Shown in pieces: positions 1-8,768 of a DNA stretch of 61,502 bases. The notes below the pieces were generated by a model. The model was given only the letters and a program-made list of their open reading frames with translations. It had not been told where the DNA came from and made no database searches. This stretch comes from Candidatus Limimorpha caballi (GTDB taxonomy: Bacteria > Bacteroidota > Bacteroidia > Bacteroidales > F082). The stretch lies in contig JAGHUX010000041.1 in the NCBI GenBank assembly GCA_018064605.1, positions 1-61,502 on the forward strand, written 5' to 3'. Every line of letters begins with the position of its first letter. The first letter of the stretch is position 1. Made by a program: the position numbers and the translations under genes.

Positions 1-3000
1 ATGTTGATGTGCCTGATACACTGTAGTCCTGTGTGTGGAGTAATGTCTGAGGAGCTGATGTGCCGCCCTGATAGATTGACACTGTTCCTGTGTGTGCCGC
101 ATAGTCGAAGTAAGAAACCTTGGTGAGTATGTTACCCTCGTATGAACCTGCAGGTAACATGATGCCCCAGTAGAAGCCACCGCCTCCTTGTAAACCGATA
201 GCGTCATCGTTGACACCATTGTCATAGTAGTACCAGTTACCATCGCGGTTGCCCTTGTTGCTGATTGCAAGTTCTGCGTCGTCAACGTTGAGGTAGAACC
301 AGTCTGTGCAGTTGAAGTGGCGGATGGCGATATAGACTTCCTGACCTGCGTAGCTGCTGAGGTCAACTGTCTTCTGATACCAGTTGCCTTCGCGTGTGCC
401 CTTGCCGTCTCTCGACATGTAGGCGCCTGCGCCGGCTTCTTCCTTGGCTGTCATTGTCCATTCAGCGATTGTCGTGAATGCACCTGCTGTTGCCGTCGTC
501 GTTGAGATGGCGACACCGTAGTGTTCTGATGCATAGTCCGGATCCTGAGCGCATGCCCAGAAGCTGAACTCTGAACCTGTCGTGATCTTCACCTTTGGTG
601 ACACGAGGTAGTTGTCAGGTGTAAGGGCGCCAGCCGAACTTGAGTAGCTCTGTGATGTGATGCAGTCTGCGCCGCCGTGTGCCGGGATGAGGTAACCTGC
701 CATCAAGACTGATGCCGGTGTCCAGTTGAAGCCGTCGCCGTCAGCGTCAATTGTCGTCCAGCCTGTCGGGATTGCGCCTGTCTCGAATTCCTCGGTGAAC
801 TCGTCGCCTTCGCCTGGTGTCGGAGGTGTAGGTGTGCCGCCGCCCCATGAGAACGTGACATCCATGCAGTCTGCGAACGCGTTGAGGGCTTCAATGCCTG
901 ACTCGAAGTTGCTGCATTCCTTGTATGTGAATGTCGCTGTCTTCCATGTGCTCATGCCTGTCGTATAGACTACTGCGACCTTTGCGGTGTATGTCTGGCC
1001 TTCTGTGAGACCATCGACGTCGAGCTGCATGCCGTTCATCTCAGTGTTGCCCTGGAACACGTTGTTCATCATGACCTGGTAGTGGTCGATGTTGCCGAGT
1101 GGTGCTGTCCAGTGTGCCCAGCCTGTACTTGACACTGCGAAGTCGTTGACAGGTGCGTAGTCTTCTGCGAGGACGACGTTGTATGTCTGGTCACCCCAGA
1201 ATGCGACTTCTTCTGTGAATGTCTCGTACATCGGGCATTCGACTGTCACCATGTAGTTACCCTTGCGGAAGCCTTCGAATGTGTAGAGGCCTGTCGAGTC
1301 GAGCTCTGCCTCATAGACGATGGCCGCGTATTCTTCGCTGATGTTCGTCATCGTTACGTGTGCGCCGCGGACGTCGCCCATGTTGCTGGCTGCGACAGCG
1401 AGGTTGAGGGTCATGTCCATGTTCTTGCCGAGCATGTTCGACCATGTGATCGGTGTCACAGGTGAATCCGGATCTGATCCTGCTTCGTACGTGAAGGTCG
1501 TCTTAGGAATGTAGTTTTGGACGCTTACAGTACCTGTCGCACTATTGCGATAGATGCTGCCGCCGGTTACAGATGCACTGTAGTAATAGATTGAGCAGTA
1601 ACCTGCTGAATTGGTGCACAAGAAAGCGATGGCCAGATTGCCGCCGTTGTAAGTGTAAGGCGTGGCAAAGTCAATAATCAGACAATCGTCCGTAAGTGAA
1701 ATATTGCCGTTGAAGATATTGGTTGCGGAATTGAAGTCGATGAACTGGCTCATCGTCTCACTCTCCACTTCTGTCATATAACCTGCATAAGTAGGACCCG
1801 AAATATTTTGTATGTTATAGGCCTGTGTAGGATTGGTATAGAACTTCATGCTTGTGATCTCGCCGCCTACCATATCCGTAAGCTGGCTTGCCGGCACGAC
1901 GAATTGTGCGGCGGAGTTTTTAGTATCACCATAGTAAGTATATACAGGGGTGAACTTCTGCGTATCTGTTGCGTCAGCATAGATTGTGAGCTCTTCCTCC
2001 CCACGTGACGGGTTGTGGTTGCCGCCGTAAGTGACCTGTACGCCGTACTGATAGACGCCTGTCTCCATGTTGCCCCAGTTGAAGTCAACCCAAGCTGTGT
2101 CTGTGCAGGCTGCATTGACGACTTCCGGAACGAGTTCTTCTTCAGGGATCATTGTTGTTGCGCCTTCCTCCATTGTCTTCTGGCGATAGATTGTGTAGTA
2201 CTGGAGTGAGCGGCCGCCCTTTCCTGCGTTGACCATCTCGACGTCATCGACGCACATCATGAACTGGTCTGAGCAGTTGAAGTGGCGGATTGCGATCCAT
2301 GCCTGCTGGCCTGCGTATGCGCTGAGGTCAACCTGATACTGATACCATGTGCCTTCGCGTGTGTTCTCGCCGCGCACCTTGGCTTTTGCCCCGGCCTTTC
2401 TGAATGTCCTGTCGCCCTTTGCTGTGAGTGTCCATTCAGCGACTGTCGTGAAGTCGGCTGCGCTTGTGTTGCCTGCTGTCGAGACAGCGACGCCGAAGTG
2501 CTCTGCCGGGTAGTTGACATCCTGTGCGCATGCCCAGAATGTGAACACTGAAGAACCGCCGATGTTGTACTTCTGAGGTGTCACCATGTAGTCGTCCGGT
2601 GTGAGTGCCAACCATGATGCGTTGCAGTATGACTCGCCCATCACGTGGCCGACGCCTGTGTGTGAAGTGACCGCCAGTACGCTGTGGTTGTCGGCTTCAG
2701 AGCTGTGATACCACACGTGGCCGTCGCCGTCGTTGTCGATGTTCGTCCAGCCTTCGAGGTCGTTCTCGAAGCCGAAGAAGAACTCGTCGCCTGCGCCGCC
2801 AGGTCCTGGCATTGAGCCGAGCGACCATGACACCTTCGCCATTGTCTCGTCAATCTCTTCCGCCACGACTGCGCCCGCAGGGTTGTAGTTCTCGTGGAGG
2901 ATGAAGTCTGTTGTCGTCGTCGCATCGTATGTGACAACAATTTCAGCTTTCACGCTTGCGAACTCCGGATGGACTGTCTTTGCGATGTAGTTACCGGCCT

Positions 3001-5545
3001 TCAGTTCTGTGTAGTAGAAGCCTGTCTCGGCTGTCACGGCTGAATATTCGACGTCGTCGCCGAACTCATCCTGGCCGTTGAACATGACTGTGATGCCTTC
3101 GAGAGGTGTCACGCCGTCGATGTCATAGACAATACCGGAAGCGTAACCGTTGCCGGAGACCTGGACGTTTGCGATGTTCGAATAACCTGACTCGCCTTCC
3201 GAGTGGACTTCTGTCACTGCGAAGTGGTGGCCATCCATATTATATGTGAGACCTGAGACGGTATATTTCTTCTCAAGGATAAGCTCGTCGTTGACCTTCA
3301 CGTCATTGTCATAGAGGTTGAAGCCGATGAATGTGCGGTCGTTGATTGAGCCCTTTGCCTCGCCGCATACGAATGTGGTCTTAGGGATGAAGTTGCGCTG
3401 TGTAGGTGTGATTGCGCTGAGTGAGCTGTAGCTGTAACCCTGCACTGATGCACCGCTTACAGTTGTACCGTAGAATGAGCATGACTTGTATGTGCCGATG
3501 ACTGTGTTGTTGACACCGACGAGGAGGTTGCCGCCTTCATATTCAAATGGTGTGTCGAGTGTGACGACCATTTCTGAACCTGTGCCGTTGAGTGAGCCTT
3601 CGTAAACGATTGTTGCGTTTTCAGGTTCTGTGAAAGCCGAGACTGTTGTGCCAGGGACTTCCATCATATAGACTACGAAGTGTGCCGGATCCCATGCTGC
3701 TGATGCAGGTGTTGAGAGGTAGAACTTCATGCTTGTGATCTCGCCGCCTTCCATTTCTTCGAGCATCTCGGCTGGATAGACGATGTTGCACTTCAGGTAA
3801 GCGTCTGTGTAGAGGCCATAGACCGGGACGTAGCTGTCTGTCGCTGTGCCGTCGCTGACTGTGATTTCGCCTTCAAAGCCTGTTGACACGCCGCCCTTCC
3901 ATTCGAGTTGGACGTCGTCGCCCTCGAAGATCGTGTAGTCGTCAGCCACGAGGTTTGTAGGGGCTGAGATTGTTGTCGTGAATCCCCACTTCGCGCTGCT
4001 CATCACTGTGCCGTCGGCGCCGCGTGCGTCAACGCGCCAGAAGTACTGTGTGGCGCCGTAAAGCTCCGCGAGTGTGTAGCTTTCAGCAAGCTCCGTCGTC
4101 CAGTCAACAACCACTGATGTCTCTTCAGGAAGATTGTAGGCTGTGTTGACAAGGAGTCTGTATTCGACTGTGCCTTCCGGGAGTTCCCATGTGAGTGTAG
4201 GTGCCGTGGCGACCTCCATCGCGCCGTTTCCTGGGGCGACGAGTGTCGGGGCCTCCGTGAGCGGCACGAAGTCTTCGAGCTGCACATAGAGATCGAACTC
4301 ACCTGCCGATTCGGCGATGAGGTAGTATGTGCCAGGGAGGAGTGTCACGCCATCGAATGAAGCGGCTTCCATGAGCGCGTTGTCGGCCTTCGGCTGTACT
4401 GTATCATAGAGTGCGACATGGCCGTTGCCTGTCGTGTACGCGCTTAAGACTTTCGGAGCTGTCAACGTGAATGTATAGACAGCGTCCTTGCCGCCTTCAA
4501 TTGCGTTAGGAAGGTTGTAGTTGTGGTGAAGTGCTGAGAACTCTGGTGCAAAGTTCATTGTATCTGCAATGACTGCCTGTGCGAACTCGACCACATCCGG
4601 CTGTGCCGCCGTGTAGAAGTCGGCGTTGACTGTTGCGACAACCGCGTCCTTTTCAGGTGTGTCGAATGTGATGACCATGGCGGCCTCGGCTGTGCCCTCG
4701 GCACCTGCTGCCGGCTTGACTTCGACATTCACGTCTTCCTTGTATGCGAGCTCAACGTCGCTGATCATCGTTGAAGCGTCGAACATTTCAGGATATGTGA
4801 CGAAGCTTGTCGAAACAACCATATTGTCAGGGTTGGTGTTCTTGACATTGATGTAAGCCGGCTCCATCCATGCGTTGTTCGGTCTCTCGAGATCCAACGT
4901 TGAAGGAGTGACGACGACTGAGCCGCCTGCCGGTGTGATGTCGAGCATGACAACACTTCTGTATGTGTCAGAGCCAGTATAGCTATCCGGTCCAGCTGTA
5001 GGATCTGTAGCATTGAATGCAGCGCCGTCTCTGTACACAAACAAAGCTCTTAAAGCTTGTCCTGCAAAGGTTTTGCTTGCCACGCCGCTTGACCATGCAC
5101 CTGTCACGTCTGAGAAGCAGATGACAAGGTTGCTTTCACCGTCATACTCGAATGGCGTGGTGAGGGTGAATGTGACCGCCTGTGGCTCCGAGATACCGTT
5201 GTTGATTGTTCCGGTGGCCACGCGGTCTGCATCCGACATCGGCACCCAGTCTGTCAAGCTGCCGAAAGCCGCCTTGCTGACGTTCTTCATGTAGATCTGG
5301 ACATTGCGCGGGTTGCTTGTTGCGTTTTTGAGCCACATCGTGAATGAATTGATTGTACCTGCCATACCGATTTCCTCAGCGGTGTAAATCTGCTGACTGA
5401 ATGTGTAGTTGTACAGCGAGTACACTGGAATGTTAGTACTGGTGGTTGCCCCAGCAGGGTCACCAATCGTAACTTCATCTGCCTTCAGCAGGTTTGTGCT
5501 GCCGAAGATAGCTAACATTAAGAATAAAATAAGTTTTTTACTCAT
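1..5545 (-). CDS. Giant modular secreted adhesin-like protein (partial, C-terminus beyond the left edge)
   Basis: One uninterrupted reading frame runs from an ATG at 5545 to base 1 with no stop, giving about 1848 codons. The N-terminus is a signal peptide (MSKKLILFLMLAIFGS, cleavage near residue 22). Visible modules in order: a beta-rich module (about 25-195); an Fn3-like module (425-530); a second copy of the beta-rich module (560-720); a carboxypeptidase-regulatory-like module (800-870); a cleaved-adhesin / choice-of-anchor J domain (915-1105); a third beta-rich copy (1185-1357); a second regulatory-like module (1387-1465); a second cleaved-adhesin domain (1578-1758); and the start of a module shared with the protein at 12499-14268. 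The two later beta-rich copies share GGEITSMKFY and end in IPKTTF. The architecture is typical of gingipain-associated and T9SS cargo proteins, so a sorting domain is expected outside the window but cannot be seen. Threonine is encoded mostly by ACA, unlike neighbouring genes. Export and surface attachment are inferred; the ligand is unknown. Confidence 0.9.
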   Translation of the reverse strand, partial: MSKKLILFLMLAIFGSTNLLKADEVTIGDPAGATTSTNIPVYSLYNYTFSQQIYTAEEIGMAGTINSFTMWLKNATSNPRNVQIYMKNVSKAAFGSLTDWVPMSDADRVATGTINNGISEPQAVTFTLTTPFEYDGESNLVICFSDVTGAWSSGVASKTFAGQALRALFVYRDGAAFNATDPTAGPDSYTGSDTYRSVVMLDITPAGGSVVVTPSTLDLERPNNAWMEPAYINVKNTNPDNMVVSTSFVTYPEMFDASTMISDVELAYKEDVNVEVKPAAGAEGTAEAAMVITFDTPEKDAVVATVNADFYTAAQPDVVEFAQAVIADTMNFAPEFSALHHNYNLPNAIEGGKDAVYTFTLTAPKVLSAYTTGNGHVALYDTVQPKADNALMEAASFDGVTLLPGTYYLIAESAGEFDLYVQLEDFVPLTEAPTLVAPGNGAMEVATAPTLTWELPEGTVEYRLLVNTAYNLPEETSVVVDWTTELAESYTLAELYGATQYFWRVDARGADGTVMSSAKWGFTTTISAPTNLVADDYTIFEGDDVQLEWKGGVSTGFEGEITVSDGTATDSYVPVYGLYTDAYLKCNIVYPAEMLEEMEGGEITSMKFYLSTPASAAWDPAHFVVYMMEVPGTTVSAFTEPENATIVYEGSLNGTGSEMVVTLDTPFEYEGGNLLVGVNNTVIGTYKSCSFYGTTVSGASVQGYSYSSLSAITPTQRNFIPKTTFVCGEAKGSINDRTFIGFNLYDNDVKVNDELILEKKYTVSGLTYNMDGHHFAVTEVHSEGESGYSNIANVQVSGNGYASGIVYDIDGVTPLEGITVMFNGQDEFGDDVEYSAVTAETGFYYTELKAGNYIAKTVHPEFASVKAEIVVTYDATTTTDFILHENYNPAGAVVAEEIDETMAKVSWSLGSMPGPGGAGDEFFFGFENDLEGWTNIDNDGDGHVWYHSSEADNHSVLAVTSHTGVGHVMGESYCNASWLALTPDDYMVTPQKYNIGGSSVFTFWACAQDVNYPAEHFGVAVSTAGNTSAADFTTVAEWTLTAKGDRTFRKAGAKAKVRGENTREGTWYQYQVDLSAYAGQQAWIAIRHFNCSDQFMMCVDDVEMVNAGKGGRSLQYYTIYRQKTMEEGATTMIPEEELVPEVVNAACTDTAWVDFNWGNMETGVYQYGVQVTYGGNHNPSRGEEELTIYADATDTQKFTPVYTYYGDTKNSAAQFVVPASQLTDMVGGEITSMKFYTNPTQAYNIQNISGPTYAGYMTEVESETMSQFIDFNSATNIFNGNISLTDDCLIIDFATPYTYNGGNLAIAFLCTNSAGYCSIYYYSASVTGGSIYRNSATGTVSVQNYIPKTTFTYEAGSDPDSPVTPITWSNMLGKNMDMTLNLAVAASNMGDVRGAHVTMTNISEEYAAIVYEAELDSTGLYTFEGFRKGNYMVTVECPMYETFTEEVAFWGDQTYNVVLAEDYAPVNDFAVSSTGWAHWTAPLGNIDHYQVMMNNVFQGNTEMNGMQLDVDGLTEGQTYTAKVAVVYTTGMSTWKTATFTYKECSNFESGIEALNAFADCMDVTFSWGGGTPTPPTPGEGDEFTEEFETGAIPTGWTTIDADGDGFNWTPASVLMAGYLIPAHGGADCITSQSYSSSAGALTPDNYLVSPKVKITTGSEFSFWACAQDPDYASEHYGVAISTTTATAGAFTTIAEWTMTAKEEAGAGAYMSRDGKGTREGNWYQKTVDLSSYAGQEVYIAIRHFNCTDWFYLNVDDAELAISNKGNRDGNWYYYDNGVNDDAIGLQGGGGFYWGIMLPAGSYEGNILTKVSYFDYAAHTGTVSIYQGGTSAPQTLLHTQDYSVSGTST

Positions 5546-5593
5546 AATTTTAATGAATTTGTTAATAAGTAAGTTAATTATCTATATAAGTCT

Positions 5594-5608
5594 TGCCGCA
5601 TGACGGCA
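5594..5608. repeat. Short inverted repeat in the giant adhesin leader
   Basis: TGCCG-CATGA-CGGCA forms a 5-bp stem with a 5-nt loop. It lies in the predicted untranslated leader of the gene starting at 5545, between the -7 box at 5694-5701 and the start codon. A role in mRNA stability or control is possible but unproven. Confidence 0.4.
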
Positions 5609-5693
5609 TTATCTTATCACATTTTAAATCATTATATATCAAGCACATACGCTCACCCAAAACCACATACATTCTTTTACGCATAATAACCTG

Positions 5694-5701
5694 CAAATGT
5701 A
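5694..5701 (-). promoter_or_regulatory. Bacteroidota -7 box (TACATTTG) for the giant adhesin
   Basis: On the minus strand TACATTTG matches TAnnTTTG. It predicts transcription starting near 5688 and a leader of about 140 nt before the ATG at 5545. No clear TTTG -33 element was found at the usual spacing. Confidence 0.45.
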
Positions 5702-5776
5702 CATGGTTTTTTGATAAGTTTGACTATTTTTTTTCAAAAAATTATCAACATTTATGCAATTTATAATGATTCTAAA

Positions 5777-7288
5777 CTATCCGACGTGAATGTTGTCGTT
5801 CACGAGCTTCATTATCTTATCTGTGTCGTTGCCGAGTTCGGCTCTCAGGTTGGCATCATTGAAGTCTCTGAGGTATTTGATGAGGTAGTCGATGATGTTT
5901 TCGGAGAACACGCCCTTGGCTGTGTATATCTCGCGGTCTTTCTCGAGTTCTTCTGCTGCCCTGACGCATGAGTCGGGGAGTTGTTCGAGTGCTGCCGCGA
6001 CGTTTTTGTTCTTGTCGTCATGGATATTGACGCCGAGTCCGACGTAAGTCTTTTCTGCCACTGCGAGTGCGTCGGGGCATTCCATGCCGTATCGTGCCGC
6101 TGCGCATAGTGCGGCCATGAGCAGGTACATGTCGGCGCAGCCGTCGGAGGCGCGCCACTCGAACGTCTGCTTGTCGCTGAAGTCGCGGCCGGAGTTCTTC
6201 TCAAGCGGGTTGCAGTTTGCGACCATGTCCTTGCCGTTGTTGATCCATCCGAGCGGTACTCTCACGAGGGCGCTTCTGTTGGAGAACGACCAGCAGAGCG
6301 AGGTGGGTGCTTCCTGGTGAGGGACGAGACGCATGAACGACAGCGGGTTCGGGTTGCCGAATGCCGGGAGCGACGTGCCTGCCATCATGTAGCCCGCGAT
6401 GGCTTTCTTTGCCACGTCGGTGAGCTCGCCGTTCTTCACCATCATCGACTTGCCGTTCTTGGTGAACTTGCAGTGCACGTGGAGTCCGCTGCCTGCCTTG
6501 CCCACGGTGATTTTAGGCGCGAGGGTGAACGTGACGCCGTACTGGTAGGCGAGCTGCCTCATGATCCACTTGGCGATGACGAGCTGGTCGGCTGCGTCCT
6601 CGATGTTTGTCGGGAGGAATTCTATCTCGTTCTGTTCATACACTTTGCCGTCGTGGGTGAAGTTGCCGACCTCCGAGTGTCCGTACTTGATGAGTCCGCC
6701 GGCCTGTGCGATGAGGCGCATGGCCTCGACGCGGAAGTCGGTGAACTTGTTGAACGGAGCGCTTTCGTGGTAGCCTCTCTGGTCGGGCACCTCATAGACG
6801 CCTTCGTCTTCGGCGATGATGTAGTACTCGAGTTCGCCCATCGTCTCCATCGTCATGCCCGTCGTCTTCTGGAAGACGCTGTGTGCCTTGCGGAGGATGT
6901 ACTCCGGTGAGCTCTCGAACGGCTCGCCGTCGCGGTTGTAGAACGAGCAGAGGATGTCAACAGTGGGGATCTCCGTGAAAGGATTGCGGAACGCCGTCTT
7001 GAACTTCGGCACCACATAGAGGTCCGACTTCCCCGCCTCGATGAACGGGAAGAGGCTTGAGCCGTCAACGCGTTCGCCCGCCGACAGGATGCTGTCTAAA
7101 TGTTCTGCGCTGTGGATGACGAAGTTCAGGGTCTTGAGCTTGCCGTCCCAGCCGCAATAATGGAAATTGACAAATTCAACTTCATTTTCTTCACAATAGC
7201 GGATGATGTCCGCCTTCGTGAACTCCGCCGCCGGTTTCTGAAGATAACGCACCAGCAGATTCGGGTTCATTTGAATTCTTGAGTCCAT
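5777..7288 (-). CDS. glnA: Glutamine synthetase, type I-like
   Basis: A 503-residue protein that joins ammonia and glutamate to form glutamine with ATP, the main nitrogen assimilation step in the cytoplasm. The N-terminal beta-grasp region contains WDGKLKTLNF. The catalytic domain shows GSSLFPF, ELEYYI, GSGLHVH and NPNPLSFMRLVPHQEAPTS, all in the order expected for glutamine synthetases. At 503 residues it fits type I rather than the roughly 700-residue GlnN type III common in Bacteroides. The C-terminal region lacks the tyrosine of the adenylylation motif seen in enterobacterial GlnA (the corresponding stretch reads KNKNVAAALEQLPDS), so control by adenylylation is unlikely. It is monocistronic, and no GlnK or AmtB gene lies nearby. 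MNPNLL, six residues downstream, is an alternative start. Confidence 0.95.
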   Translation of the reverse strand: MDSRIQMNPNLLVRYLQKPAAEFTKADIIRYCEENEVEFVNFHYCGWDGKLKTLNFVIHSAEHLDSILSAGERVDGSSLFPFIEAGKSDLYVVPKFKTAFRNPFTEIPTVDILCSFYNRDGEPFESSPEYILRKAHSVFQKTTGMTMETMGELEYYIIAEDEGVYEVPDQRGYHESAPFNKFTDFRVEAMRLIAQAGGLIKYGHSEVGNFTHDGKVYEQNEIEFLPTNIEDAADQLVIAKWIMRQLAYQYGVTFTLAPKITVGKAGSGLHVHCKFTKNGKSMMVKNGELTDVAKKAIAGYMMAGTSLPAFGNPNPLSFMRLVPHQEAPTSLCWSFSNRSALVRVPLGWINNGKDMVANCNPLEKNSGRDFSDKQTFEWRASDGCADMYLLMAALCAAARYGMECPDALAVAEKTYVGLGVNIHDDKNKNVAAALEQLPDSCVRAAEELEKDREIYTAKGVFSENIIDYLIKYLRDFNDANLRAELGNDTDKIMKLVNDNIHVG

Positions 7289-7348
7289 GATTTTTATAAA
7301 ATTTTTTATTAAAAAATTATTAACATTTCGCGCCTAATTTAGCGGCGA

Positions 7349-7356
7349 CAAAACTA
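7349..7356 (-). promoter_or_regulatory. -7 box (TAGTTTTG) for glnA
   Basis: On the minus strand TAGTTTTG fits TAnnTTTG, 60 nt upstream of the glnA ATG, in an AT-rich segment. No convincing -33 TTTG was found. Confidence 0.4.
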
Positions 7357-7543
7357 TACAAAATATTTATATGAAAAACATTTTTTTCAACAAATTATCA
7401 ACAATATTTTGAAAGCCCTATATTAATATAAGGTGTAGGCATTGAATTGTTTTTCGTCATCATGCGACAAACTCCGCATTCGCACGTACAATCGCGACGC
7501 CGCAGGCATCAAGAGCATTTCTCCGTGAAATACTGAAATTAAA

Positions 7544-7577
7544 AACTTCACCGCCGGCAAAAGCCGGCGGTGAAGTT
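7544..7577 (-). terminator. Intrinsic terminator after the T9SS protein at 7619
   Basis: A perfect 15-bp stem (AACTTCACCGCCGGC and its complement) with a 4-nt loop lies 41 nt beyond the stop at 7619. On the minus strand it is followed by TTTTTAATTT, which fits rho-independent termination. Confidence 0.85.
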
Positions 7578-7618
7578 CCTTTCTTCCCGAAGCGCAGCGT
7601 ACTGCGTCCGGCACGTTG

Positions 7619-8731
7619 TTACAGTCTGACGATCTTTTGTGTCGTGCTGCCTTTCGCGGTCTCGATTCTGATGAAATAGACACCTGTTTCAAGGTCGCTG
7701 ATGACATGGCTGTCGGCTGTCACGTTGACTTCAACGACAGTCTCGCCGCAGAGTCCGTAAACCGTGATCTTCGTCATGCCGCAGCAGTTGGCGGTGAATG
7801 CGTCCTTCGACGGGTTCGGGTAGAGGCTGGCGGTGATGTTGCTTTCGGCGATGCCGAGTCCGCTGACGGTGATCATGATGAAGTCGTCGCCTTCGGCTGT
7901 CGTTGCCGGGACCGACTCGCAACCGTCGTCATATACGGCTGTCACATGATAGTAGAAGTCGCCGTTTTCGGTGGCATCTTCTTCATAATTCATTTCGGTG
8001 ACATTGGCGACCACCTCGTAGTCGGCGCCGTTGCTGCTGCGATACACGTTGTAGCTGGCGGCATCTTCGGCGGCGTCCCAGCCGAGGATGATTTTTTCAT
8101 CGTTCAGTGCGCCTGTGAAGTTGGTCGGGGCGTCGCAGCCGTCTTCTTCCGTAGTGACGGAGATGTCATCGACGTCGATGCGGTAGATGTTTGAGCATTC
8201 GAAGTGGCGGATGGCGACGTAGATGTTCTGTCCGGCGTATTCGCTGAGGTCGATGTTGTGCTCGTGCCACGGGCCTTGGTCGTTGTCACGGCTTTTGTCG
8301 GTGAGTGTCCACTCTGCGATGGTGGTGAAGTCGGTCGGCTCCGTGTTGCTCTTCGTGGAGATGGCGACGCCGTAGTGTTCGCCGACGTATGCGTACCAGT
8401 CGGAGCAGACGAAGAACGTGAACACCGACGTCTCTGTGGCGGCGATCAGCGGTGTGACGAGGAAGTTGTCGGGGGTGAGACCCGGGCGCATCACGGTGGT
8501 CCAGCTCTCGGAGTAGGCGTAGCGGAGACTCTCGTTGTGTCCGTCGCCCTGCGCCTGAAGCGTCGAGGAGTTCATCCAGTTGATACCGTCGAAGTCGCCG
8601 TCAAGGACGGTCATGACACCGAGAGTGCCGTCTTCGAAATCTTCGTAAAAACTTGTGACAGGCTCCTGTGCTTGCGCCGCACCTGTCATGCCTAATATGG
8701 CCATAGCCAAAAGAAGTAAACGTTTTCTCAT
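7619..8731 (-). CDS. T9SS-sorted cleaved-adhesin domain protein
   Basis: A 370-residue exported protein. The start was placed at MRKRLLLLAMAILG (8731), which gives a clean signal peptide ending AQAQ; the longer frame would add 31 residues before the signal. Residues about 27-195 form a cleaved-adhesin / choice-of-anchor J domain (DNFLVTP, HYGVAIST, DLSEYAGQNIYVAIRHF, DVDDI). Residues 200-285 form an Fn3-like module. The last 70 residues are a type A T9SS sorting domain (YPNPSKDAF ... LETGVYFIRIET ... KIVRL). It is therefore predicted to cross the outer membrane through the type IX system and be anchored or released at the surface. It lies 37 nt downstream of nrdJ and ends in a strong terminator, so it may be co-transcribed with nrdJ, although a functional link is not obvious. 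Its ligand is unknown. Confidence 0.88.
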   Translation of the reverse strand: MRKRLLLLAMAILGMTGAAQAQEPVTSFYEDFEDGTLGVMTVLDGDFDGINWMNSSTLQAQGDGHNESLRYAYSESWTTVMRPGLTPDNFLVTPLIAATETSVFTFFVCSDWYAYVGEHYGVAISTKSNTEPTDFTTIAEWTLTDKSRDNDQGPWHEHNIDLSEYAGQNIYVAIRHFECSNIYRIDVDDISVTTEEDGCDAPTNFTGALNDEKIILGWDAAEDAASYNVYRSSNGADYEVVANVTEMNYEEDATENGDFYYHVTAVYDDGCESVPATTAEGDDFIMITVSGLGIAESNITASLYPNPSKDAFTANCCGMTKITVYGLCGETVVEVNVTADSHVISDLETGVYFIRIETAKGSTTQKIVRL

Positions 8732-8760
8732 ATTATTCGTGATAATTCGTGTAATTCGTG
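8731..8760. repeat. Short direct repeats of ATTCGTG
   Basis: Three copies of ATTCGTG (TTATTCGTG, ATAATTCGTG, GTAATTCGTG) sit head to tail between nrdJ and the T9SS gene at 7619-8731, overlapping the latter's start codon region. They resemble the CACGAATT-type spacer repeats found in many genomes. Confidence 0.55.
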
Positions 8761-8768
8761 GTGAAAAA

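Larger units (their letters stand above)
7289..7618. other. Gene-free stretch upstream of glnA
   Basis: This 330-bp gap between two minus-strand genes holds an AT-rich glnA promoter region (7289-7422), a strong terminator hairpin for the upstream gene (7544-7577), and about 120 bp (7423-7543) in which I see no gene or motif. The short frames here have no family resemblance or ribosome site. Confidence 0.6.
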
